From assembly GCA_951799425.1 (NCBI GenBank), contig OX637396.1, positions 12,623,701-12,687,700 of the forward strand: a DNA stretch of 64,000 bases, in the 5' to 3' direction. The position numbers and the translations under genes were made by a program. This document shows, one piece after another, positions 33,466 to 45,788 of this stretch. The notes under the pieces are model-generated. The model was not told the origin of the DNA and did not search any database. It saw only the letters and a list, made by a program, of their open reading frames with translations. Position 1 is the stretch's first letter; each line of letters opens with the position of its first letter. Source of the stretch: Ilex aquifolium. Taxonomy: Eukaryota; Streptophyta; Magnoliopsida; Aquifoliales; Aquifoliaceae.

Positions 33466-33993
33466 AGCTTAAACTTAAAGGACCGAGGGAAGATGGTCCA
33501 TTTGGGGCTTATTTAACAAGAAAAAAGGTTGTTGCTATGCACCAAGTCACATGAAAACCCTCCAAAGAGGATGAGATATGTTGGAGAGAAAGAAGGTGGA
33601 GCTATGTGAGCAGCTACCTGACTTTTTTTCAATTTAGCCTAAAAGCGTGGGTATCAAACACGCTTTTAAATAAAAGTTTGTTTCATATCAAAGGCAGTTA
33701 AACATAAAAACGTGTTTGGTAATCACGTTTGTTTTGAAAAAACGTATTTGGTAACTCCGCTTTTGAAAAATGTTAGTTTGACAAGTATGATAAAAAAATA
33801 TTATTTTTTTATTTAAAAGCGGATTTATTGATTCCGCTTTTTTATTTAAAAGCAGATTTGTTGATTCCGTTTTATAATGAAAGCGGATTCAATAAATCCG
33901 TTTTCAAAAAATACCATAGATCGGTAAATAAGTTCAAAACTACTGTAGATTGATATTTAAGTTTAAAAAATACTGTATATTGGTAATAGACTC
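32184..33993. mobile_element. Mutator-like element with long inverted repeats, inserted in gypsy gag
   Basis: The left end GAGTCTATTACCAATATAC is exactly mirrored at the right end. Inverted repeats of about 440 bp extend to about 32625 and back from about 33560. The flanks GACATACAG (32175-32183) and AAGAGACAG (33994-34002) agree at 6 of 9 positions, consistent with a decayed 9 bp duplication. Within the arms, small palindromes of the form AAGCGGATT...AATCCGCTTT recur. The 930 bp interior has no transposase. It is less AT-rich and carries CT-rich, leader-like sequence and GT/GA microsatellites, so it may be captured host DNA. It is non-autonomous and younger than the gypsy element it splits. 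Confidence 0.8.
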
Positions 33994-36900
33994 AAGAGAC
34001 AGGGTTGCTCTCCGAAAAGGAGAGGAGACATCAGAGATCGCCTAGGTCCACCACCACAGGAGTTGCCGCCAAGGTTTGCACCTCGGCAGTTCACTCCTCT
34101 TACAGCCACAGTGTCCCAGGTCCTTTATGAGGTGCAGAATGAAAAGTTCCTGAGGTGGCCACCTCAAATGAAGACAAATCTCGTAAAAATGGATGCAATG
34201 AAATATTGTGAGTATCACAGGGACCATGACCATCTCATTGATGACTGTATCCAATTAAAGAAGAAGATCAAGTTCCTGATTCAACAGGGACAACTGCGCC
34301 GCTTTGTGGCACAAGATAATCATAACCAAGCTCACCTACCTCCAGCACCTCAGCAACAAGTCCCTGCACAGCATCAGCAACCTTTGGGAGAGATCAGAGT
34401 GATATCTGGAGGATTCGCTGTAGGTGGGGAATCCAGCTCAACCAGAAAAGCTCGCATGCGCAAAGTTAGAACTGAGGAGGTGCTAGAAGTACAAGCTGTG
34501 TCCAAAGCACCTCGGCTGAGCATGAACATCACTTTCTCAGACACACACCTGGAGGGTTGCCAGCATCCCCACGATGACTCTTTGGTGGTAAGGGTCATCA
34601 TCACCAACAGAACCGTCAATCGAGTCCTAATTGATAATGGGAGCTCTGCCAACATCATTTTCGCATCCACCTTCGACATGATGGATATAGGCAGAGACAA
34701 ACTTGACCCAATAAGGGCTCACCTCCTAGGATTCTCAGGAGAAAGGGTGTTAACGTTGGGTTCAATCCAACGTGTGCTCACCATGGGAGACCCACCTTGC
34801 CAGTCCACCACCACTCTGAGGTTCCTAATAGTCGATGGTCCCTCAGCGTACAACGTTCTGCTAGGAAGACCTTCCCTTAATGCCATGAGGGCCATTTCTT
34901 CTACCTATCACCTCGTCGTGAAGTTCCCCACAGCAAAATGGCATCGGGGGTGGTCCGAGGAGACCAGCGTGTGGCACGAGAGTGCTATATGAAGTCCATG
35001 AAGAAGAAAGAGGTCGAAAATATCCAGCTGGACGAGCTCGATATGAGAGACGAGCTAGAAACGAGGTCAATGCCTTCAGAAGAACTGGAGTCTATTCAAC
35101 TTGACGAGGAGCCAGAGCATTTGGTATACGTGAGATCTAAGCTAACCAGGAAAGTTAAAGATCTCCTTATTCAATTCCTCAAAAAGAATATGGAAGTGTT
35201 TGCATGAAAATAGAAGGATATGCAGGGGATTGAACCCTCAGTCATCACGCACAAGCTCAACGTGAATTTGACCTCCGAACCCATCAAATAGAAGCGGAGG
35301 AGTTTTGCCCCAGAACACCAAAAAATGATCAATGAGGAGGTCATCAAACTCCTCCACACTAGAGCCATCAAAGAAGTAGACTATCCAACTTGGTTAGTCA
35401 ACGTGGTCCTCGTCAAAAAATCAAACGGCAAGTGGCATCTCTACATCGACTTTATTGACCTAAACCGACCTTGCCCCAAGGATAGCTTCCCCTTACCTCG
35501 GATTGACCTGATCGTAGACGCCACAGCTGGGCATGAACTCCTCAACTTTATGGATTTTTTTTTTGGGTATAAGCAGATCAGAATAGACCCCAGTGACCAG
35601 GAGAAGATCTCCTTCGTGACTGAGCAGAGGACATACTACTACCAGGTCATGTCATTTGGACTAAAGAACGCTGGAACTACTTACCAACGTTTGGTAAACC
35701 GAATGTTTCAAAAACTGATCGGGGCATCAATGGAGGTATATATCGACGACATGCTGGTGAAGTCGTTGAAAGATGAGCTCCACATTGGACACCTTGAAGA
35801 ATCTTTCCAGATCCTCAAGAAATACCGGATGAAGCTTAACCCAGTCAAATGCGTCTTTAGGGTCTCCACTGGGAAGTTCTTAGGCTTTATAGTCAACAAT
35901 AGAGGAATAGAGGCAAACCCAAGAAAGGTCAAAGCAGTGATAGACATGCAACCACCATCAAACACAAGGGATGTCTAACGTTTAACAAGAAGGATAGAAG
36001 CCTTAAGTCGCTTCATCTCCAGATCAAGCGACAAGTGCCAGCCCTTCTTCTAGACCTTAAAAAAGGCATTCCAGTGGGATACGCACTGTGAGGAAGCATT
36101 CAAAGCTCTTAAAGACTATCTAAGCTCGCCCCCAGTACTGGTGAGCCCTTTGGAGGGAGAAGTGCTCACCCTATACCTCGCTGTTTCGGATTTCTCAACT
36201 AGCGCCGCACTGGTCAGAGAGCAAGACAGAGCTCAGCAACCAGTTTACTACTGTAGCAGAACTCTGAGGGGGCAGAGGAGAGATATCTGAAAATGGAGAA
36301 ACTAGTCCTAGCTCTAGTTACGGTAACAGGGAGGCTCAGACCATACTTCCAAGCTCATACCATTGAGGTCCCAACAGATCAGCCAATGAAGCAGGTGTTG
36401 TACAAACCAGAGTCTTCAGGAAGGCTGGTCAAATGGGTCATAGAGCTTAGTGAGTTCGATATCAAATACAAATTCGGAATCGCATTCAAAAGGCAAATAC
36501 TAACAGATTTCATTACGAAATTTATTGTAGCCCCAAAAGCATCCATGGAGGTAACTCACCTAGTACCCGATCTCCCCACATGAAAACTTTCGGTAGATGG
36601 AGCCGCCAACGCCCAAGGTAGCGGTGCTGGGTTGATTCTGACCTCCCCTGACGGGATAGATATTGAATAAGCCATTAGGTTCGGATTCAAGGCTTCAAAC
36701 AACGAAGTAAAATAAGAAGTTTTCATTGTCGAGCTCAGCATGACACATTCCATGGAGGCAGAACAGCTTGTGATCTACATCGACTCTCAGCTCGTTGTAA
36801 AGCAGATTGAGGAGACTTATGAAGCCAAATGAGAGAGAATGATTCTATACCTAAGGAAGGTACAGGAGCTAATGAAAAAAATCGTGCAGGTTAAGGTTAT

Positions 36901-38366
36901 ACACGTCCCCAGAACTGAGAACTCCCGAGCTAACGCCTTAGCAAGGCTAGCTACGACTTCCCAGGAAAATCTGGACAAATTAATTCCAGTTGAGCACCTT
37001 ACTGAGCCATCAGTAAGCTTCGAGGATGAGGAGGTGTTCCCAGTATAGAGTCAGCCAACCTGGATGGACCCAATCAGAGAGTATCTCCACAACGGAGCCT
37101 TACCAGCAGACACCAAAGAAGCAGCAAAATTAAGAGCCAGATCATCTAGGTTCACCCTCATCCAGGGGAATTTATACAAACGAGGCTTCTCAGCACCTCT
37201 TTCGAGGTGCGTGGGAGACGAAGAAGCTAACTAAATTTTGAGAAAGAAATCCATGAAAGCATCTGCGGTAATCACATTGGAGCTCGAGCTCTGGTAGGTA
37301 AAACGTTGAGGCAGAGTTACTTCTGGCCCACACTGCTCAAAGACGCAGCAGAGATGGATAGAAGATGTAAGACCTGCCAGTTGCATGCCAACATCCCCTA
37401 CTGTCCACCAGAGCTCCTCACCCCAGTAATCAGTCCCTGGTCATTCCAATAGTGGGGATTGGACATACTTGGACATCTTTCCACCAGCACTGGACAATAT
37501 AAATTCGCCATCATTGGAGTAGATTATTTCACCAAGTGGGCTGAAATTGAGCCCTTGGCATCAATTACAGAGCAAAAGGTTCAGAACTTCACCTGAAAAT
37601 CTATAATCTACAAGTTCGGGATACCTAGGGCAATCGTCTCAGACAATGGGAAGCAGTTCGACAACCCCAAATTCAAAAAGTTTTGTGCCGAGTTGGGCAT
37701 AAGGAATTACTTCTCAACTTCAGCTCATCCTTAGTCGAATGGGCAGACAGAAGTAACTATCCGAACTATAAAGACAGCTCTGAAGACCAAACTCGAAGCC
37801 TCAAAGGGACAATGGGTGGAACACATTCCAGAAGTATTATGGGCTTATAGAACTACAACCAGGTCAGCAACTCAAGAAATGTTGTTTGCCTTGGCATTCG
37901 GAACCGAAACAATGACTCCTGTGGAAATAGGCATCCCATCCCCGAGGACAGAGCTCTCCAAACCTGAGCTTAACGATGAGTCACTTCTGCTAAACCTCGA
38001 CCTCTTAGATGAGAAGAGGGACAGAGCCTTGCAGAGCATTATGAGTTATCAGAGAAAGGCAACACAATAATATAACAGGAAGGTCAGGCATAAAAGCTTC
38101 AAAGTCGGAGACCTGGTCCTCAAAAAACTCCTCCCTACGGGAAAGGATCCCATTCATGGGAAGTTAGGACCCAACTGGGAAGGCCCATACATAATAACAA
38201 AGATAATCAGACCTGAGAATTACGAGCTGCAAACGGGGAAAGGAAAAATCTTGCCTCACTCCTGGAACGCGGATCATTTGAAGAAATTTTTTCAGTAAAC
38301 ATTTGTAAAAGTGCATCTTCAATAAAACGACAAGTTCCAACTCAGTCAACACACCATTGCTAGCTT

Positions 38367-38665
38367 AAAACAAAAGATTAACTCTTCAACTCCTAAATAA
38401 AAGATGAGCTCTTTAGCTCATAAGTGAACGATGAGCTCTTCAGCTCATAAACAAAAGATAGGCTCTTCAGCCCATAAAACAAACGATGAACTCTCCATCT
38501 CATAAACAAAAGATGAGCTCTTCAGCTCATAAACAGAGGATGGGCTCTTCGGCCTATAAACAAAAGATGAGTTTTTCAGCTCATAAGTATACGATGAGCT
38601 CTTCAGCTCATAAACAAAAGATGGAATCTTTAGCCCATAAACAAACGACGAGTTTTTCAGCTCAT
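38367..38665 (+). repeat. 27 bp minisatellite, about 11 units, gypsy 3' region copy 1
   Basis: The unit AAACAAAAGATGAGCTCTTC plus AGCTCAT recurs with a strict 27 bp period and scattered substitutions. The period is a multiple of three, so a plus-strand frame stays open across most of it and gives a 9-residue repeat (HKQKMSSSA). I attribute that frame to the repeat rather than to selection. Confidence 0.9.
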
Positions 38666-38865
38666 GGACTCATCAACTCATAAACAAAGCTCCTGGCAAG
38701 CAACTATGTTTTGCAGGTTGAAGACAGGCCTCATACTTGGCACAATTCAGCATTACAACTAAGAGGATATAATAACAAGGAAGTAAGCAAGGCATCCAAT
38801 AGAAAAAAATTGTTTTATATTCATGGCAGGGTTACAGAAAGAAGAAAAGGAAGAAAAAAAGTTCT

Positions 38866-39985
38866 AAGCCCCCCAAGTCTACGCCTCAGCTCAGATATCT
38901 CCTCCTCTAACTGCACATTCACAACCTGCAGACGAGTATTCTCAGCCTTCAGCTCGTCTCATTCCTTCTCCACCTCAGAGAGCTACTTTTTTGCAAGCTC
39001 CAACTCTATAGCTGTAAACCTGATCTCACTAGAGGAGAAACCTGACGATTGTGCTGATGAACTTCCCCTTTTGCACTTCCTTGAGGAAATATCAACGTCC
39101 TCATCCGATTTAGTGGGAGAGGAGTCTACATCAAGAACAGGAGAAAGAGGGTGTGAGATAGCATCCAGGATGGAAACAAAGCTAGCACTAGTCCCAAACT
39201 AGTGAAGGTTCTGGGAAGTGACTAACAACGAATAGGGGACTGCCTCAACACAGGCCACTCGGCTAACTTTCATCAGCTCGTCAGGGGTCAGACTGGGAGG
39301 ACCTACACAACACAAACACAATTAAGACTCATTATAATGTTTGCAAACCGTAGAGGGGAGTAAGTCCTGATCCTTTACCTCTGTCAGAAAAATGCCCCCA
39401 AGAGCGAGGGACCCAAACATGCTCAGACCTCGCCTCAGCAAACTCCCAAGAGTCCCCAGAAATAAATAAAAAATGCTGAGTCCACCCCTCGGGAGAGCTA
39501 GGGGCATCGGGGACCATTGGAGAGTCGAAGTTGAGCCTCCATGTGAAGCGACTAAAGTAGGGGGACATGTCAAAAAGAAGATCATAGAAGTAGAGGAACT
39601 CAACAAAAGTGGAAAATTCACTGTTACCTTGCATACACCAAAAAATAAAAAAATTTATCAGAGCACCCCATCCTTCTGGGGAAAGACGAAAGGGGCACAA
39701 TCCGTAGAAGGCCAGAACCCTTCCAACAGCAAGATGGATGGACAAATGAAGACCCATCTCAAAAGCGCCTACGAAGAAATAAATTTCCCACCGAAGGAGA
39801 AGGTTGCAGGGTTCATCAAGGGTTGAGACTCGGATGGTCAAGGCACCAGGAAAAAGGTATTGCCTCCTAACCTCCTCCACCTCCGAAGCCGTAATCACGG
39901 AAGGGAGTAGAAATACGGAGTACCAGGGCACGTCCAACGTGGCTTGGGCTCGTTGTTTGAACAGTGGAGTAGGAGAGGAAGCCAT
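38866..39985 (-). other. Gypsy antisense coding module, copy 1, broken
   Basis: On the strand opposite to pol, a frame beginning MASSPTPLF resembles the domain Pfam calls a putative gypsy-type transposon domain (FPGALTIR..., then EMGLHLSIHL..., then FYGLCPFRLSPEGW). That family is found antisense in Tat elements. The downstream end reads as a Leu/Glu-rich coiled coil (LEEEISELRRRL). It is a fossil and incomplete compared with copy 2. Confidence 0.65.
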
Positions 39986-40371
39986 GAAGCAAGAAGGAAA
40001 ACAAAAGGTAAGAGAATTTCCAAGAAAGATTGCAAAAAATAAGAAATCCCAAGCTTTATGCGAAAAACGTGAAATTCCAAAGCTTTATATAAGGAATCTT
40101 TGGATTTAAAGAAGTGAATAACACGTGAAGGCGAAGAGGCGACCATTACACTTCCATAATCATGTCGACGGTTAGGGAAAGTGGCGCTTTAAAAGGTAGG
40201 TGGGCACATATGACAATTCCTTTGTCGCTTTAAAAGACTGAAGACCTGTTTGTAGTAGAAAACAAAAAAGACAGAATACAAAGCAAGAGCATACAAAGAT
40301 GCAAGAGTCATCAGCATTGACCTCAGACAGCTCGAGCAGCTTAGAAACAGCAGCCAAAGTTGAGTCAGAAG

Positions 40372-40487
40372 AAGCTCATAAACTAAGGATGAGCTCTTCA
40401 GCTCATAAAAGCTCAATGAGCCCTTCAGATCATAAACACTTGATGAGCTCTTCAGCTTGTAAACACTTGATGAACTCCTCAACTCGC
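40372..40487 (+). repeat. 27 bp minisatellite, about 4 units, gypsy 3' region copy 2
   Basis: This has the same unit as 38367-38665 (GATGAGCTCTTCAGCTCATAAA and variants) in a shorter, more diverged array. Its position relative to the second antisense module matches that of the first array relative to the first module. Confidence 0.85.
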
Positions 40488-40788
40488 AAAAATCAGTATA
40501 AACACCTCTGCCACTGCTAAGATAAGTTCTTCAACAACGAAGAAGCTCCTAGCAAACAACCAAAGCTCAAAGGGAAGATCTCATACTTGACAAAATTCAA
40601 ATTCACTTTCAGAATAACAGAGTTCTCCTCGAAGTAAGGGGGCAGAGGAAAAACAAAAGTACAAAGCAATTTCAGAAGAATATTTTCATTACAAAGAAGA
40701 ACATTTTTGTTTCTCAAAAATCAAAGTACAAGATCTTCTAAATACACAAAGAAGCAAAAAATAGAAATTTCTCAAAAATCTTAAGTCC

Positions 40789-43297
40789 CTACAATAGGAT
40801 CAGGAGTGGGTTCTGGCAGCTCAGCGGCAGGAAGAGAAGCCCTAATGGCTCAGGAGTAGAAGAAACAGTTGAAGGGAGAGGAGTCTTAGTAAGGACAGAA
40901 GCAAGAGCTTCAACCTCAGTTGGTGGCAAAGTTACCCCAGGAGTTTGAGCCTCAAGGTCAGCAGGGACATCACCAGGACCTAAGACCTCTGTCTCCTTCT
41001 CAACATTTGACTTCTCATTCTCCTTATACAAAGGAAGGTCGAATTCGAAGTCCAGTTCTAGATACCTCTCCACAACTTGATCCTGAAAAGCAAGGTACCC
41101 AGTGGCCCAGTTGGTAGCAGCCTCGTCCTTAAGCTTAGAGATCAGAGCGTCTTTCTTTCGAGCTGCAACCCTCTCAGCCTCAATCTCCTTCAGCAGAGTA
41201 GCGTTGACCTCGGCCAACATGCCATACTCCTTTTTCATTGTCTTGAAGGATTCAAGGGCCTCTAAGGCATCCTTGCGAGCCTGGAGCAAGTTGTCTGCCT
41301 TCAGTTTGAGCTCATCCTTGGCTTTTCTAGTTTCAGCTTCCAAACCTTTGTTGGCAGAGGCCAGCCCCTCAACCTGAGCTTTGAGGTCATCATTAGAAAA
41401 GCTCAGCTCAAAAACCTTGAGCTCAGACGCCTTCAAAGCCTTCTGAGCCTCCTCAGCTCTGCCTCCTAGAGCTCAGACTCGGCTCACTAGAGCGCTTACA
41501 TGAATGGTCAGCTGAGAGAAACATAAGAAAAATCAAAGCCAGTACAAGGCAACGACACAAAGTAGAGGTAAAGCTTTGACAAAATCAAAAACTTATCGAA
41601 GCGGCACCATACAAGGCGGTAGTGGCAGCAGTGTGGAGAGGAATAGCAATGGCCTACTGAATGTCTGAGTCAGGGATAACCGAAGTGATGGCCTCAGCAG
41701 CAAGACCCATGTTCCTGATAAGTGAGCCCTTGCCTTTCTTAGTTTTTGCCGACAAACCCTCAACAAGCAGACGGCGAATCTTCTCAGCAGGTCAGGGGGA
41801 GGCTCTCGCAAGAGAGGAGTAATGAACTCCAGAGCCTCTACGACCTCTGCCGACGAAGGAGAGGAGTAGGCCCCAGCTTGTCCAGAAACCCCTATGAGGA
41901 GAGGGGGAGAGATCCCTTGAGAGGTAGAGGTCGGGGTGGTCTTTGGTAAACTCGGTGGAAGCGTAAAGATCGTCTGGTAAGGAGGAGGAGGAGGAGGAGG
42001 AGGCACTTCTGTCCTCTGCACCTTCGAAAGAGGAATCGAGTCACTCCCAGACCCGACCGCGGCCTTGCATTTTCCCTCGTGTCCATCCTTCTTCATAAGG
42101 GCAATCTTAGCCTTCGCAGCCTTGACGTCTAGAGCCATTGAGCTGGAACCTGTAGAGCCAAAGTAAGTGAATTAGTAAGAACAAAAAAGAAGTAAAATAA
42201 GAGCTAAGAATAAAAGGAGAGAAGCCTTACCAGCGAAACCTTCTGCGCCAACCACGAAGATAGGAATATAGGTTCCTACTCTCACCTCGGGAGGACTAAA
42301 CCCAAGCTTAGTAAGTACCTCAGGATTGAGAAGCTTGGAGAATTTCTCTGGCTCGCAACTCTCCAAGCCCAGCAAAACTATCTTATCCTCAGCACTAAGG
42401 TCAGGTCGAATACCTGAAAGGAATAAGAGAAACAAGGTTAACAAAATGAAACACTGAGGCTGGATCAAGCCTATTCAGGTAAAACTTACCCAGATTATCA
42501 GGGATAGACCAAGCTGAGGTACAGGGAGTGTGTCAGCTGCGTCTTTGGGGTTATACTCCCATTCTTTCCTAGACACGAAAAAGAAAAGCTTATTCCAACC
42601 CTTAGGGGAGCTCGAGAAGTCAGCTATAAGAAGTCAAGTCTTCACCCGTTAAGAAATGTACAGGAAACCGTCAGAGGGAGTGAACTTAACATTGAAGAAC
42701 TTCATGAGCAAAGGTACAGTGGGGACACCAAGTTTGTTTTTCTTAAAGAAAACAAGAATACCCACTAGAACACCCCAAAAATTGGGTAAAAATTGAGCAG
42801 GGCAGACGTTGAAGTGTTGAAGAACACTTTTAAGAAAAGGGTGCATAGGAAAACGAAGAACGTTCTCGAAAAAAGCTACAAAGAAGCAAATTTTCTTAGG
42901 AACCTGTAAGTTATACCGAATATCCACATGAAGGCACCAATACTGCATACCCCGGGGAAACCCAAATCGAGCTGAAATGACGCTCATAAAAGGAGGAGTG
43001 AACTCACTAAAACCAACGAGGTTTGAAGCTCTGGGGGCGACCTCTGTCTCCTCAACACTACCAGAAGCCCAACGTCACTCACCTTGGATTTCCCTATCCA
43101 AGATCTCTTAGACCTCATAACAGGAGAAAACGATGGAATAGGAACCTCGACCTCTTCCATAGCATCAATAGAATCAACACCGGAAAAGTTGTCTATCTCA
43201 TCACCTACATCGCCTAAGTTGTCCTCCTCCAGCTCAGGAGAACTCTCACCCATGGTAAGAGAAACATATGAAGTCGTAGCTTCTGAAGAGGTAGACA
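40789..43297 (-). other. Gypsy antisense coding module, copy 2, broken
   Basis: Beginning with MSTSSEATTSY and an acidic Ser-rich stretch, this antisense region contains the gypsy-associated domain (GMQYWCLHVDIRYN, FPMHPFLKSVLQHFNVCPAQ, then NFWGVLVGILVFF). A Pro-rich linker follows, and a long coiled coil ends it (about 40789-41436, rich in Glu, Lys, Leu and Ala). The order domain, linker, coiled coil is typical of antisense frames in Tat elements. The function is unknown in the family. The copy is a fossil with several breaks. Confidence 0.7.
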
Positions 43298-43605
43298 TGG
43301 TAAGGTTGGAGAAAGGGAGATGAAAAGAGGTATAAGGAAAATGAACGTTATCAAAGCAGTCCTTGAGGGTTGAAGGGTCAAGACACCAGCGACCGAAGAG
43401 AAAGATCCTAGCAGTAGAATAGGGATCCAAGAAGAGAGGAAAGAAAGACAAGGAACGACTCAATTTTTAAAGTAACAGAAGTGAAAAGTCCAAAAATTAA
43501 ACAACCACCTCGAATTGGAGGGATCCAGAACGAAAAGAAGAAAAAAAGAACAGGGCAAAAAGCGTACCTAGATGAAAACGAGCAACAACCAAAAATCCAG
43601 GACAA

Positions 43606-43868
43606 ATCCGAGGAACGGACTAGGTTAGCCTCTCAGAAAAAGCAATAGGAAAGAGCTGAATATGCTGAGAAGAAGAAAGGGATTCATGTGAAGGCTAGAA
43701 AGATTAATTCTACAGTTGCTACCAGATCAATCTCTTCCCATCAGCCTTAGAGGATGTCCAGATGTTACATAATATCTATGGATTCATTGAGGGTGTTCAA
43801 GTTCAAGCAAAGCACCCAAGATCATACATGTGGGATTTATCTAATTTCTTTCGTTCAATCGGTGGAGA
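43606..43868. other. Unresolved junction between gypsy and LINE
   Basis: There is no LTR and no recognisable frame. It could be the end of the LINE ORF1 or host DNA. Confidence 0.35.
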
Positions 43869-44717
43869 CTGAATGTCATTCCAATCGAGAGTCATGATTT
43901 GCTTATTTTGAAACTGTGAGGGACTTGGGAACCCTCAAGCAATTCGAGCTCTTCATGAGCTCGTACATAAGGAAGTTTCCAATTTAATTTTTCCAATAGA
44001 AACCAAGTTATTAGTTTATGAGATGGGAAGAGATCAACAGAGGTTTGACCTTATAATGGAGAAGGGGAGCGTCAGCAAGTGTATAGAGTTATTCTGATTC
44101 CCAAGTGAGGCGATAAAAAATAAAGGATCTGTGGATCAATGGAGGTTGGTCAATTTTTATTGTCATCTTGAGCCATATATGAGGAAAAATATAGTGCTAT
44201 TTTTTTTTGCAAAATATTCACTGAAAATCGTCGATGTCGTGGATTTGCGGAGGCAGAAGGAGAAATCCTTGGTAACTTTTTGATTATTGAGAAACAATTG
44301 ATTTGTGTCAATTGATTGACCTTGGTTTACAAGGTTTTCCTTTCACTTGGTGCAATCGGTGGTTACATCCAAATATTGTTAGAAAAAGATTGGATAGAAT
44401 TTGGGTGTCATCCTTTTGGCTTTCTATGTTTCCTAGAAGCAGTGTTGAGCATTTGCTGCAAAATGATTTGGATCATTGTCAGCTTCGTTTAAGGATCGCA
44501 CAGTATGATAGGTAGAGAAAGAAAAAGGTTTCGATTCGAATCGATGTTGCAAAGTGATGACTCTTGTGGAGAGGCTGTGAAAGACTGTTGGAAGGGGTCT
44601 GAAAGGGGAAGTATGACTCAAACTTTTGTAGGAAAAATCAAGAATTGTAGAATTTGTTTGTTAAAATGGAAGAAAGAAAAATTTGGCAACATCCAGGAGA
44701 AGAAACAGTATAATAAG

Positions 44718-45788
44718 TGTGCACGATGATTTTCGCACAATAAAGAAATCGACAGATCTCTCCCTTAATGAACTCGAGTTTGCCTGGAAAGTCGAAGGTT
44801 CCGCAACAAATTGGTGTTGAGAAGTTGTAACGAACGATGATTGAACTCCTTACAAATGATCGGGTCACCTGTGAGTGATCGAACTTGGTCCTGTCACTCC
44901 AAAAGGAAAGGTTAGAAGGGCATCAGAGTATTTTATGGCGTGATCCCTCGACGATCAAGTCAGTATGTGAGCGAGGGGTGGGAAAGCATTGTTCTATTGC
45001 TTGGGTGAGATTTCGTGTACCTTAGGCTTGAGTTTGTGAGAGCTATTTATACCTCCTTGTAGTTAATTATTGCGACAGCTGGGTCCCTTGGAGAGAAAAC
45101 TCCTCATTGCCCTATTCGGAAGGCAACATGTGGTGCACAGTCCTTGAGTAGAGTGTCAATCCTTTTCACGTGGAAGAAGCTTCTGCATTTAATGCTCGGG
45201 GATTTCTAAGTTCGCCAAGTAATAAATATGTCTCATCCTTCTAAGGTTTCAATTAGTGTTCCTCATTGTGGCTGCACATGCACAGGGGCATTTTCATCCA
45301 TTGCCCCCACTCTGCTCTTTGCACCTCGTGCATCACTTTTATTGGTCACTGATCTGACTTCTTTGTCACTCTGATTTCCTTGGAAAGGAGAATCAATGAT
45401 TGACGGCTAACTCTGCTCCCAAGTCATGATAACCATCAATATACTACTCATTGTCGGCATGGAGGATTCTACACCAAGGTGTCATGTCAGGTGGGGAGCC
45501 CCTCGGGGGACTTGAGACGCCGAGGGCAGGTGTCAAACGATGAAGGCTCCAGGGGACCTTGGTGTCGAGGACACGTGTCAAACAGAGGTTGCTCCGAGGT
45601 GTCCCACGCCACGGACACCTGTCTCTTCATGGAGGGTCCGAGTCTTGTTACGCCGAGAACACGTGTCACTCGAGGAGAGCTCTGAGAAGTCTCACGCCGA
45701 GGACACGTGTCGATTCTTGGAGGCTCCACGAGTCATCATGTCGAGGTCATGTGTTGTCTCCCCACCAATTCGTGGAAATGTCCCATCA
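44718..45788. mobile_element. Solo LTR inserted in the LINE
   Basis: The sequence starts TGTGCACGATG and ends CCCATCA, with a perfect 5 bp target duplication ATAAG at 44713-44717 and 45789-45793. LINE coding resumes directly after the second copy of the duplication. There is no internal retroelement sequence, so this is an LTR left after recombination between two LTRs. Its 1071 bp includes a G-box minisatellite near the right end. The parent family cannot be named from an LTR alone. Confidence 0.85.
45519..45772. repeat. 44 bp minisatellite with a G-box-like core in each unit
   Basis: Six units start at 45519, 45565, 45608, 45652, 45696 and 45740, with lengths of 43-46 bp. Each begins like GCCGAGGACACGTGTC. 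Units 2, 4 and 5 carry the palindrome CACGTG, and the others carry one-base variants (CAGGTG, CACCTG, CATGTG). The array lies inside the solo LTR. Frames that stay open through it on both strands are a by-product. Confidence 0.9.

Larger units (their letters stand above)
30521..43605 (+). mobile_element. Ty3/gypsy LTR retrotransposon, Tat type, broken and 3'-incomplete
   Basis: This is a fossil gypsy element on the plus strand. The 5' LTR ends ...ACATCATCA at 30918, followed by a primer site beginning TGGCGTCGTCTGTGGGAA. Gag occupies about 30979-32180 and resumes at 34003 after a nested DNA element. Protease (DNGSSANI) is at about 34600-34900 and reverse transcriptase (YIDDMLVKS) at 35325-35980. 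A first RNase H lies at about 36060-36560, and a second, separate RNase H (LSVDGAANAQGSGAG) at about 36580-37000. Integrase is at about 37120-38100. Integrase after RT fixes gypsy, and two RNase H regions are the hallmark of the Tat lineage. Beyond pol lie two antisense coding modules, also a Tat trait. No 3' LTR is found, so the right boundary is where recognisable element sequence stops. Roughly a dozen breaks are present. Confidence 0.85.

Noticed and set aside
38486-38683. Plus-strand frame of 9-residue repeats
   Set aside because: The 27 bp minisatellite period is divisible by three, so an open frame is expected without selection.
43606-43868. Possible gypsy 3' LTR
   Set aside because: No similarity to the 5' LTR region at 30521-30918 can be seen, so the 3' LTR is taken as absent.
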